From NCBI GenBank assembly GCA_029237695.1, contig CM055275.1, forward strand, positions 87,036,433 to 87,100,432: a stretch of DNA of 64,000 nucleotides, written 5' to 3'. Below the pieces are notes generated by a model that was given only the letters and a program-made list of their open reading frames with translations, made no database searches and was not told the origin of the DNA. Positions 12,701-24,700 of the stretch are shown here, one piece after another (positions within the stretch are counted from its first letter, which is position 1; every line of letters starts with the position of its first letter). The position numbers and the translations under genes are program-made. The stretch is from Conchocele bisecta (lineage: Eukaryota > Mollusca > Bivalvia > Lucinida > Thyasiridae).

Positions 12701-15700
12701 CCTTCGGGTCGTGGTCTATGCATATGTGAAGTTTCATGAAAATATTCGAAAGGGTGGTGGAGTTATGCTCCGGACACGAAATCAGTGCGAGAAACAAAAA
12801 AGGGAGATAACTCAAAAATTAGCTATGCAAGAGTTGTCATTCTTGTGCGCGACACACCTTCGGGTCGTGGTCTATGCATGTGTGAAGTTTCATGAAAATA
12901 TTCCAAAGGGTGTTCGAGTTATGCTCTGGACAAGAAGTGTCTGCGGCGGACGCGGACGCGGCGCGCTGTCAAATCCATAGTATCCCCTGACGGAGTCCGG
13001 GGGATACAATAATACCGGTACTCACTGACCAAAGGATTTATTTAAACAACAATAAACAGCTATAAAGGTCATTTTAGGCCGGGACATTGTACGGATGGCG
13101 AGAAAAGACCAAAATCAGAACTGAATATTTACAAAAAAATATATATATATTCAGCCCTGAAATCAGAATATCCTAATCTAATGCCAGTAGCTGATTTCAC
13201 CAAAATTGCTAAGTATACTTATCTAGCTAAGTATACTTTGAGGGAGTATCATTTATTTTTCCCAAAATGCATTATTTCATATAGAACTAACGACTCCATG
13301 TATTTGATGATTAACCATTACACCGCTATCTTAATTTTTTGTCGTCTGCTGTTTATTTTGTATTTTCCATTTTTATCATCAGAAACATGCTTTGACACCA
13401 CTTTAGAATAATTTACAACATGCTTTGACAGCTCTTCAGAATCATTTCCATTGGAAATGATTCTGAAGTGCTGTCAAACCATGTTTTTATTGAGAAATAA
13501 GGCAACATATAAAAGCAGCAGCAGACGACAATTGTTATGTGTAGCGGTCTAAGGGTTAAAAGTATGCAGAAAAATGCACCCAAAATGGCTGGATAAAGTA
13601 ATAAATTCAGTATAATAACAAGAAACGAGGCAAAGCCACGAAGGCCAGGATTTTTCCAAGCATGGACACTTGGATAACATAATTATACCCACTTTTTGTA
13701 GACTAGATGGCCGTGGCCTGCATGTCGCGCCTTGGGGCGAGGCATGGACACTAAAAAAATAGATATAGTAGATGGAAAAACTTTAACGAAAAAACTTTAA
13801 CCGGTCACACGGACGTACGGACGGACGTTCTTACTTTCAGGTAACTATGTGGCTTATCGCATGTTAAATATTAGCCACATAAAACCACTTTTAGCCACAT
13901 AAAACGATATCTTAGGTGGCTAATTGTAACCAACCCTATCCTTTAACAAGTCCATAACCCTGTGGGGCTAGCCACATAAGTACCTGAATGTCTGCCCGGA
14001 CGGACGGACAGACGGACAGACGTATGCCAAAATGCCGACAATATCGCGCTTTCCGCAAGCGGGTGCGACAATGATGATAAACACCCATGTGAAGTATCAA
14101 GGTAATGGGTGAAGCAGTTGCAGAGATATAGTACACGAAAAAACTTTAACAAATAAATTCAAAGTAATTTGACCTTGACATTGCGCACAAGGGCCGCACG
14201 GTTGGGGGTTAGAATGAAAATATGGACGATGATAAACACCCATGTGAAGTTTCAAGGTAATGGGTGAAGAAGTTGCAGAGATATAGTACACGAAAAAACT
14301 TTAACAAATAAATTCAAAGTAATTTGACCTTGACATTGCGCACAGGGGCCGCACGGTTGGGGGTTAGAATGAAAATATGGACGATGATAAACACCCATGT
14401 GAAGTTTCAAGGTAATGGGCGAAGCAGTTGCAGAGATATAGTATAACGAAAAAAATTTAACCAAAAAATTTAACCAGACGTACGTTAAAAAGTTAACGTT
14501 GAAAATGGCTAAGTCAATTACGTAGAAATAATAGGTGAAGGTAAAAAAATGGTCACATGTTGGATAGTTGTATGTGGTAGGCACCCCTTGGTTATGAAGC
14601 TGTGAAAGTTTGGTGATCCTAGGTGGTACAGTACCAAAGAAATGGACTTAAACACGAAAACTTAACATTGAAAACGCGAAAACTTAACCTTGAAAATGGC
14701 TAAGTCGACTGCGCGGAAAAAATGGGTAAAGTTAAAAAAAAAGTAACATGTTGGATAGTGATATGTGGTGGGCACCCCTTGGTTATGAAGCTGTGAAAGT
14801 TTGGTGGTCCTATGTGGTACAGTAACAAAGAAATGGATTTAAACACGAAAACTTAACATTGAAAACGCGAAAACTTAACATTGAAAATGGTTAAGTCGAC
14901 TGCGCGGAAAAAATGGGTCAAGTTAAAAAAAAAGTAACATGTTGGATAGTGATATGTGGTGGGCACCCCTTGATTATGAAGCTGTGAAAGTTTGGTGGTC
15001 CTAGGTGGTACAGTAACAAAGAAATGGACTCAAACACGAAAACTTAACATTGATTGTGGACGCCGCCTGCCGCCCGGCCCACCCACCCGCCCGCCCGCCC
15101 GCCCGGCTTTCGCCAATCCAATAGCCTGGATTTTTTTTCAAAAAACCTGGCTAAAAATAATAAATTTATCCTTAAAGTATACTTTGAAATTTTGGTGAAA
15201 TAGGCTACAGGTCCTCACAACAACAGAGGGACTTTGTCAAATAAATACTACAGTTCTCATTAACCAGAGGAATTATCAATTTACTTGTTGAGATTATTCA
15301 AATGATATACATGTATATATATATATATATACCGCAAGATTATTGGTATGTACCCATGTACCCATGTACATATATACATGTATACTTATCGCCATTGCTG
15401 TTAAATTGATGTATTGTTGAAATACTTGGGTAAGGGCTGTAATTAATGTTGTGAGAACTTGTAGCCCAAGCCCATTGTACTTATATGCAATAAACTATGT
15501 TTAAACTAAATGAGTGGTCACAACATATACATATTATCGAGAGGAGAAAACAAGAATTCCACCACAGAAGCGGTGTTGTGGCTGCCCAGGCATTTCATCA
15601 TAAGACATGGCATGTGCTAAGATGTACAAGCGTGCCTACTGTCTGTTTTGTTGCCAACAAACCTGGCTATTAAACATATTAAATCTAAAAAATATTTAAA

Positions 15701-18700
15701 TGTAAGTACTTTTTCATCAATAACGAAAAAGTCACTTTCCCAAAAAAAAGTTATTTGATGAAATTCCATCGAATATTGACTTTATTGCGAAAAGGAATTT
15801 AAGATGGAGGAAAAAGTCGGAGGAGGGTGACCATGAGGGTCGAACAAATAAAAATTTGAAAAATTTGGAAATTCACTCCAAAATCTGGCGATATAGCTTG
15901 GAAATGATTTAAACAAGTTAGATTTTGGAAAACGGTCCACAAATAAACATAGAAATCTTCGTACGAACAATTTTATCGTACAAAGTTTAGTAAAACGTTC
16001 CCCAGATACCCCGAAAACTGAGACATGCTTAAAACATTTTATAACCACAAAGTGAAACTTACATTTTCATAATGCTCATCGAGTTCTGTTGGGGCTATGA
16101 TATAGTCTGGATATCCAATCATCTTTTCTACAGCGGTGGCTTTCTCTATGGCATACGTCCTCGTTGCTTCATCCATCCACGGTACATTGGGAAGGTTGGT
16201 TATAAATGCCTGGCGTACTTTCTCAAACATGTATTCTATCTGCAAGCAGAATATTGATTGATTGATTGATCAATCTATAAATTAATCAATGAATTGGGGT
16301 TTTACATCCATTCAAGAGCAAGGTCAAATACAGGTGAGAATACATGTCTCGCTGACACGTAGAAGTGGTCCTATAGATATATAGAGCTCCAGATAAGGTG
16401 CGTATTGGCGTATTGTACGCAATTATGTTAGCTGAATACGCATGGATTATCGAAAGTGGGAGAACAAAATACGCACAGCAATGTGAAAATATGAATTGAT
16501 TATCGAAAGTGGGAGTACAAAATACGCACAGCAATGTGAAAATACGCATTGATTATCGAAAGTGGGAGTACAAAATATGCACAGCAATGTGAAAATATGC
16601 ATTGGTTTTCAACTTGAGTAGTGAAAATACCGTCATAAAGTTGAAGATTCACTTAGCTGAGCTGCAAAAAGCAAACAGTGATATATAGTGCTCATATCGT
16701 CACATGTTACGTCCTTCATTACAAAACCACTCGATTCCATACCCTGATATAGGCCTATACATGTATGTCATGAAAATCTATGTTGTAATTCGCTCAGCCC
16801 GCATTCAAGGTGCATGATCACATGGTTAAAACAACAACAACAATGGCTGAAAGTGTTGAAAGCGTGCCCACTCCAAAGTATTATTTGATATTTTCCTTAA
16901 TTTTCCTTAATAGGAAACAGATTTTGATGAAATATGGAGCAGCAAACGCGTCTTTGTGACCTGCATTTGATGGTCCCGGGAGTTTGGCACATACTTATGT
17001 CGTTTTTCGCAAAAAAATGACAGAAGTTTGGGCCAAAGTACCGAGACCACCAAATGTAGCTTAACAAGGCGCGTTTGATGCGCCATATTTCATCAAAATA
17101 ATTTACATAATAAGGACAACATAAAAGAATACGTACTTTGAATCGGAGGGCTTCTGGAAGTTTCAGTACTTGTTGTTGTTGTAACCACATGTTCATACAC
17201 CTTGACATTCGGTTGCATGTTTTCATAAATGAGACGAGCCATATGATTTTGTATCTTAAGAAAATGTCCGATTTGTACCGAAACTGTGATCTTTTCTGTA
17301 AATGTCAAAAGTTGTCGAAAATTTGTCAGAGCAAATGTGGAAGTCTATTCCGTATTTGCTATGAGAATTTCGTCAACTGTTGATGTCATTTACGTAAAAT
17401 ATCACAGCTTTTTGTAATGAAAAATCGCACATGTTCCTAGGTACAAAATCACATGACTTGCCTCAAATTACGACCTACCTCCTTCTTGCTTGCTCCGAGG
17501 AAGTGTTCCTGTACGTATAGTGCTCCTGTAGCGAAGCCCAGAATGCCTGCAAATCACCAAATTTCCTAATCACATGGCTCGTCTCCTATATATGAACAGC
17601 AGCCTATACTGTAGTATACCAGGAGCCTATTTCATCAACATTGAAAAGTATACTTTACTAGCAAAGTATACTTTGAGGGAGAAATCATTTATTTTTCCTG
17701 AAATGCGTTATTTCATATAGAACTAACAAATGCATATATGTCATGATTAAAAGTATGCAGAATTATTATACTGAATTTATTACATTAATGTAATAAATTC
17801 AGTATAATAAAAATTAATACATTTTTCAAAAAATTGAAAATTTCTCCCTCAAAGTATACTTTGCTACTAAAGTATACTTTGCAATGTTGATGAAATCGGC
17901 TACAGAGCTCCAGTTATTAGGTGCGTAATTTGGAGGTAAATTTCTTATTTCTCCATCAAAAATGACAAGTTTGGAGTGCTTTAGAATCGTCTCAATGAGA
18001 CGATTCTAAAGGACTCCCAACTTGCCATTTTTGATGAAGAAATAACAATATTTCACCCCAAGTTGGTCAAATTAAGCACCTTAACTGGACCTCTGGTATC
18101 CTTATTTTCCTAAGTACACTATGAGTAATTTTCAATTGAAGGATAAATTAATTAATTTTTATTACACTGAATTTATTACATTATCACAGACAATAGGTTG
18201 TTCATCAGATTGAAAAGTTTACACATCAAAATTTATTTTGAGATTAATGGAAGAAATTCTCAGATATCTCGTCTTTTGTATAATTTGCTGGCATAATATT
18301 TATAGCTCACTGTTGTCATATCTGTCTATGATGTATTGCACAATTTTATTTGGTTCAGTCATATTATATGCTGTATGTGTCAAACGCACGCAGTGCTGAA
18401 ACTGTACGATGGCTTGTACATACAAAGATGGCGGAGATGGCAACTCCATGTACCATATAGTATACAGTAACAAGACCATATTCACATACGTTATATTCAT
18501 ATATCACATCACTCTTCTGAAGCAATTATTATTGAAGCCATGTGTATCTCTCTATGACCTAATACCTTAATCATCAAATATATACAATCGTTAGTCCTAT
18601 ATGATATAATGCATTGCGGGCAAAATAAATGATTACTCCCTCAAAGTACACTTAGCTAGATAAGTATGCTTAACAATTTTGGTGAAATCGGCTACAGGTT

Positions 18701-21700
18701 AACGGATGGGATGAAAATCCCAATATAACAACTGCAACATTTACAGAAAAAATATTTAATTCAGCCCTGAAATTAGAATAACCTGATCTGGTGCCAGGTC
18801 CTCATCACACCAGAATCACGTAGCCCCACTCCTTAACAGTTTTAGGATTAGTACTAATCTTACTACTTTTACAATGGTTATAACCGGATTCAACTCGCAA
18901 GTAACAAGAAAGCCAAACATGTACCTGAGGGCCAAACCAGTAGCCTATTTCATCAACATTGCAAAGTATACTTATCTTGCAAAGTATACTTTGAAGGAGA
19001 AATTTTCAATTTAAGGATAATGTGATAATGTAATAAATTCAGTATAATAATTCAGCATACTTTTAATCATCAAATATATGCAGTAGTTAGTTCTATATGA
19101 CATATAAATGCATTTCTGGAAAAATAAATGATTACTCCCTTGCTAGAAAAGTATACTTTGCAATGTTAGTGAAATAGGCTACAGAGATTCGCGTGCTCCA
19201 GACCAGCTGCCCGCCATAGCAGCTATGAATACAATACATACCGTCAACTTTTGACAAGCATCGCTGCCATCGAGGGGAGTACTCCGTTATTCCACTCTGT
19301 ACTGTATCGAACTTGAGAGCCACATCAATGAAGCTATTTGGCATATAGCCGGCCAACGACTGCACACTCTGCCAGACAATGTAGGTCGCGAGTAACCTGC
19401 ATATTATAATACAGTTGTATGTGGATATATGCACGAGTTCGGCAGCGAGCATATCATTGAGCGGTGGAACGAGTGGCATATATCCACATACAAATCAAAT
19501 AACCTTTTTATTATATACGTAAATCACTCGCATTTATATAAATACCAGATGGCCGCGGCCCGCATGTCGAGCCCGCCGAGGCATTTGATGCTCTCTGAGT
19601 GTATTATATATTTGAAGTTTGAATTAAGGGCTGTGGAAATATAAGGTATGTAAAAGCTTAGAATGAAAATATGGATGATAATAAAGAATTATTTGAAGTA
19701 AATCGGAGTAAGTGTTGTGGAGATATAAGGTATGTAAAAACTTTAACACAAATTTCAAAGTCATTTGACCTTGACCTTGGACCACATGGGCTGGCTATAT
19801 AATGAAAATATGGATGAAGAAGTATTGAAAGTTTGTAAATTGGAGTAATAATTGTGGAGATATAAGGTGTGTAACAAGAATTCCACGGAATCAAATGTCT
19901 CGCCTTGTTCCGCCTTGACCTTGACCCTGGGGTATTGACCTTGACACTGGGGCCCCGAGAATAGTCCTATATTCATCTACATATCATACATGTAGTAAAG
20001 GTATGTATAACGTTTGATGATTGTAGCTGATAACGTGTTGAAGTAATGACCGTAACACAAAAACTTAACATTGAATGATGACGCCGCCGCCGCCGACTCC
20101 GGAAAAGCAAAACCTATGTCTCACTTTCTGCTTTCGCGGGCAAGACAAAAACTTAAACGCAGATTTTATAATATGCAAACTTCTAAGTCACTTGACCTTG
20201 GGACACAGAGGCCACATCAGTGGGACACAGAATGAATATATGGATGATGACAAATAAGCATATGACGTTTCAAGCAAATCTGACTTACGGATACAGAGAT
20301 AGCAGGTATCTGGAAACTTTAACGAAAATTTTGACAAAAATTTAACACAAAATTCTAAGTCAATTGACCTTGAGCGTGGGGCAGATAGGGGCCGCATGAG
20401 TGGGATATAGCATGAATATGGATGATGACTAATAAGTATATGAAGTTTCAAGTCAATGTGACTTAGGACTGCAGAGATATACGGACGGATGGACGGACGT
20501 TCTTACAGTACTATACTTACATAAAACGATTTTTTAGGTGGCTAATTGTAACCAACCCTATCCTTTACTAAGTCCATAACCCTGTGGGGCTAGCCACATA
20601 AGTACCCTAATGTGTGCCCGGATGGACGGACAGACGGACAGACTGACAAACGGACACACGGACACCCGGACGTCATTATGATCACCAATGTCTCGCTTTC
20701 CGCAAGCAGCCTCGACAAAAATGAAGAAATTAGTGGTGGTTCAGAAAGAACTAGTTTACAAGGTGAAACGTATTTCTGGCACTGACAAATACCACTATGA
20801 ACTCGCGAGACATCAATATGTAGCTGGATAAACTTGAAATAAAAGACTTTAGCATGGTACTCTGTTATCAGGTAACGTTTTATACTAAAGGATGGGCAGA
20901 TACAACATTTTGTTTTTTGTTGAAAGAACGGCAGATATAGAGAACAGTAGGTTAAATACGGGATAAATATGTCATTACACTGATCTCATTAAGTAACATC
21001 ATGTGATGAGGTTCGACCAGGGTGTCCGGTTTAGAGAAGTTCCACTGTAGTACCAAGTGCGTGGGGTAATGGAATTTTTTTAATGGGCACATTTTTTGTG
21101 TCCCAGCTCCGAGTCAAATGTAAATGCTTTGATTTAACGACGGCACTGGCGCGATGACCTTGCATGTCGGGACCGACTATTTAAGTCCCCATCCATTAGG
21201 ACTAGGCTAGCACGAAGTTGTCTTGCCCAAGGACCCGCCGAATCGGCCATTCGCAGCGATCGAGGTGGGATACGAACCCGGGGTCTCCCGATTCGCAGTC
21301 CGACGCTCTACCTACTGTCAGAGCTAATCCAGCCACCTGTGCTTATATATACCATGTTCCATCACAAAACTTGGCTTGTCTGATTGATTTACTATAAAAA
21401 CTGTTATTAGACAACTTTCTGCAATACGTGATATTGATTGGTTGATTTGAAAACAATATGGAAATTGACCAGTAGATAGGTAGCAGGTAATACACAAGGC
21501 ATGGGGACATGAACATTCACAATTATATATGCTACGTCCTCATATATACATATATAAGTCCTCGTTTCACTCGAAATTATGGACAATACTTTGAAGACAG
21601 TCTAAAGACAAAGTGGTTTGTTTGATTTATGGGAAAATATAAAATCGCGTCACAGGGCTCCAGATAAGTTTTGTATCTAAAAAGTATTATACCCCCAATT

Positions 21701-24700
21701 TCAAATTCAGTGCGTATTTTACTTTTACAAATGTATTATTGACTTTCTTCTTTATTAAATAGGGAACAAATGATAAAAAATAAAACAAATTTAAAAATTC
21801 ACTTGTTTGAGCGGCAAAAAGCTTTTTGCAGCTAAACTATTATAAGTACATTTTCAACTTTATTACAGTATTTTCACTACATAATTTGAAAATCAATGCA
21901 TATTTTCACATTGCTGCAAGTATTTTGTACTCCCATTTTTGATAATCAATGCGTATTCTGCTAAAATAAGTGCGTAAAATACGCCAATACACACCTTATC
22001 AGCAGCTCTGGGACCATATAAGCAGAATTCTTTATATAGCCACTTTAACCCTTACTACGCTGAATTAAATGTAGTCGTCTGCTGGAAATGTTTCTTTATA
22101 TAGCCACTTTAACCCTTACTACGCTGAATTAAATGTAGTCGTCTGCTGGAAATGTTTCTTTATATAGCCACTTTAACCCTTACTACGCTGAATTAAATGT
22201 AGTCGTGCTGTGGAAATGTTTCTTTATATAGCCACTTTAACCCTTACTACGCTGAATTAAATGTAGTCGTCTGCTGGAAATGTTTCTTTATATAGCCACT
22301 TTAACCCTTACTACGCTGAATTAAATGTAGTCGTCTGCTGGAAATGTTTCTTTATATAGCCACTTTAACCCTTACTACGCTGAATTAAATGTAGTCGTCT
22401 GCTGGAAATGTTTCTTTATATAGCCACTTTAACCCTTACTACGCTGAATTAAATGTAGTCGTCTGCTGGAAATGTTTCTTTATATAGCCACTTTAACCCT
22501 TACTACGCTGAATTAAATGTAATCGTCTGCTGGAAATGTTTCTTTATATAGCCACTTTAACCCTTACTACGCTGAATTAAATGTAGTCGTCTGCTGGAAA
22601 TGTTTTGTTTTCAATATTTCTTGACAAAAACCTGTTCTGACAGCGCATGAGAATCGTCTCCAGCGGAGACGATTCTCATGTGCTGTCAAAAGCAGTTTTT
22701 TGTTAAGAATTAAAGCAAAAATGAAAAACAGCAGACGGCAATTTCCGTCTCCAGCGTAGGAAGGGTTAATATATGTCTTACTCTTTGTTGGTGTTAGCGA
22801 TGATTTTATCCAGGTTTGTGAAGTAGGTCGGCGTGTATACGACCAATTCATCACTGTCCTCAAACTCGGAACTCCGCTCTTGAAACAGGTCGTTCATATA
22901 TGTCTTCATGTCCAACTGGAAAATATACGATATATGAATGAAATATAAATTATAAATGGAGTTCAGTCAACGATTATTTTGAAATATGTCATATTTCCCC
23001 AACTTCTTTGTAAATCACTGTCCTCAAATTCGCTTTTCAAATAAATTGTTCAGAATTATGTCTTTATGCCCAGCTGCGAAATAATACGATATATGAATGA
23101 AATGTGAGTTATAAATAGTTATGACCGGTTTTGAGAGGTGTTATACTGTCTGTCTACAGTGATTATGCATGTCGCGCCCGCCGAGGCTTTGATAGTACAC
23201 CGAAAAACGTTAACCAAAAGAAACTTTCTAACCAAAACTTTAACTCGGACGCACATAAGGACGTACATACGCCAATGTGCCGACTATATCGCGTAAAGTG
23301 GATGCGACAAAAACCACGGTGAACACAGATAAATGACAATACAAGCGGAAAAAATAGGCACAAGACAAATTATTTCTCTATGACTGGTGTAGAGGTGTTA
23401 TACTGTATGGTGATTATACTAGTGTAGTGTAGACTGGTGTAGAGGGTTATACTGTATGGTGATTATACTAGTGTAGTGTAGACTGGTGTAGAGGGGTTAT
23501 ACTGTATGGTGATTATACTAGTGTAGTGTAGACTGGTGTAGAGGTATTATACTGTATGGTGATTATACTAGTGTAGTGTAGACTGGTGTAGAGGTGTTAT
23601 ACTGTATGGTGATTATACTAGTGTAGTGTAGACTGGTGTAGAGGGGTTATACTGTATGGTGATTATACTAGTGTAATGTAGACTGGTGTAGAGGTGTTAT
23701 ACTGTATAGTGATTATACTAGTGTAGTGTAGACTGGTGTAGAGGGGTTATACTGTATGGTGAGATACTAGTGTAATGTAGACTGGTGTAGAGGTGTTATA
23801 CTGTATGGTGATTATACTAGTGTAGTGTAGACTGGTGTAGAGGTGTTATACTATATGGTGATTATACTAGTGTAGTGTAGACTGGTGTAGAGGTGTTATA
23901 CTGTATGGTGATTATACTAGTGTAGTGTAGACTGGTGTAGAGGGGTTATACTGTATGGTGATTATACTAGTGTAGTGTAGACTGGTGTAGAGGTGTTATA
24001 CTGTATGGTGATTATACTAGTGTAGTGTAGACTGGAGTAGAGGTGTTATACTGTATGGTGATTACTAGTGTATGTAGACTGGTGTAGAGGTGTTATACTG
24101 TATGGTGATTATACTAGTGTAGTGTCGTAGACTGGTGTAGAGGTGTTATACTGTATGGTGATACTAGTGTAGTGTAGACGGTGTAGAGGTGTTATACTGT
24201 ATGGTGATTATACAGTGTAGTGTAGACTGGTGTAGAGGGGTTATACTGTATGGTGATTATACTAGTGTAATGTAGACTGGTGTAGAGGTGTTATACTGTA
24301 TGGTGATTATACTAGTGTAGTGTAGACTGGTGTAGAGGGGTTATACTGTATGGTGATTATACTAGTGTAGTGTAGACTGGTGTAGAGGTGTTATACTGTA
24401 TAGTGATTATACTAGTGTAGTGTAGACTGGTGTAGAGGTGTTATACTGTATGGTGATTATACTAGTGTAGTGTCGTAGACTGGTGTAGAGGTGTTATACT
24501 GTATAGTGATTATACTAGTGTAGTGTAGACTGGTGTAGAGGTGTTATACTGTATGGTGATTATACTAGTGTAGTGTAGACTGGTGTAGAGGGGTTATACT
24601 GTATGGTGATTATACTAGTGTAGTGTAGACTGGTGTAGAGGGGTTATACTGTATGGTGATTATACTAGTGTAGTGTAGACTGGTGTAGAGGTATTATACT

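Larger units (their letters stand above)
13190..15212. mobile_element. Family F element with two nested insertions
   Basis: The halves of one F copy lie at 13190-13310, 13559-13616 and about 15155-15212. A family A MITE sits at its TTAA (13311-13558) and a 1.5-kb core-repeat element (13617 to about 15155) is inserted near its centre. Uninterrupted F copies (for example 17740-17790) read GATTAAAAGTATGCAG across the MITE site. Confidence 0.8.

Noticed and set aside
12186..12980. 98- and 146-codon open frames with repeated [20 protein letters not shown]
   Set aside because: They arise from a core-repeat array whose unit length varies (149-158 bp); other copies of the same repeat are out of frame.
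21270..21348. A functional tRNA gene on the minus strand
   Set aside because: A and B boxes are present, but the 3' end does not pair with the 5' end to close an acceptor stem and the sequence continues into a SINE body.
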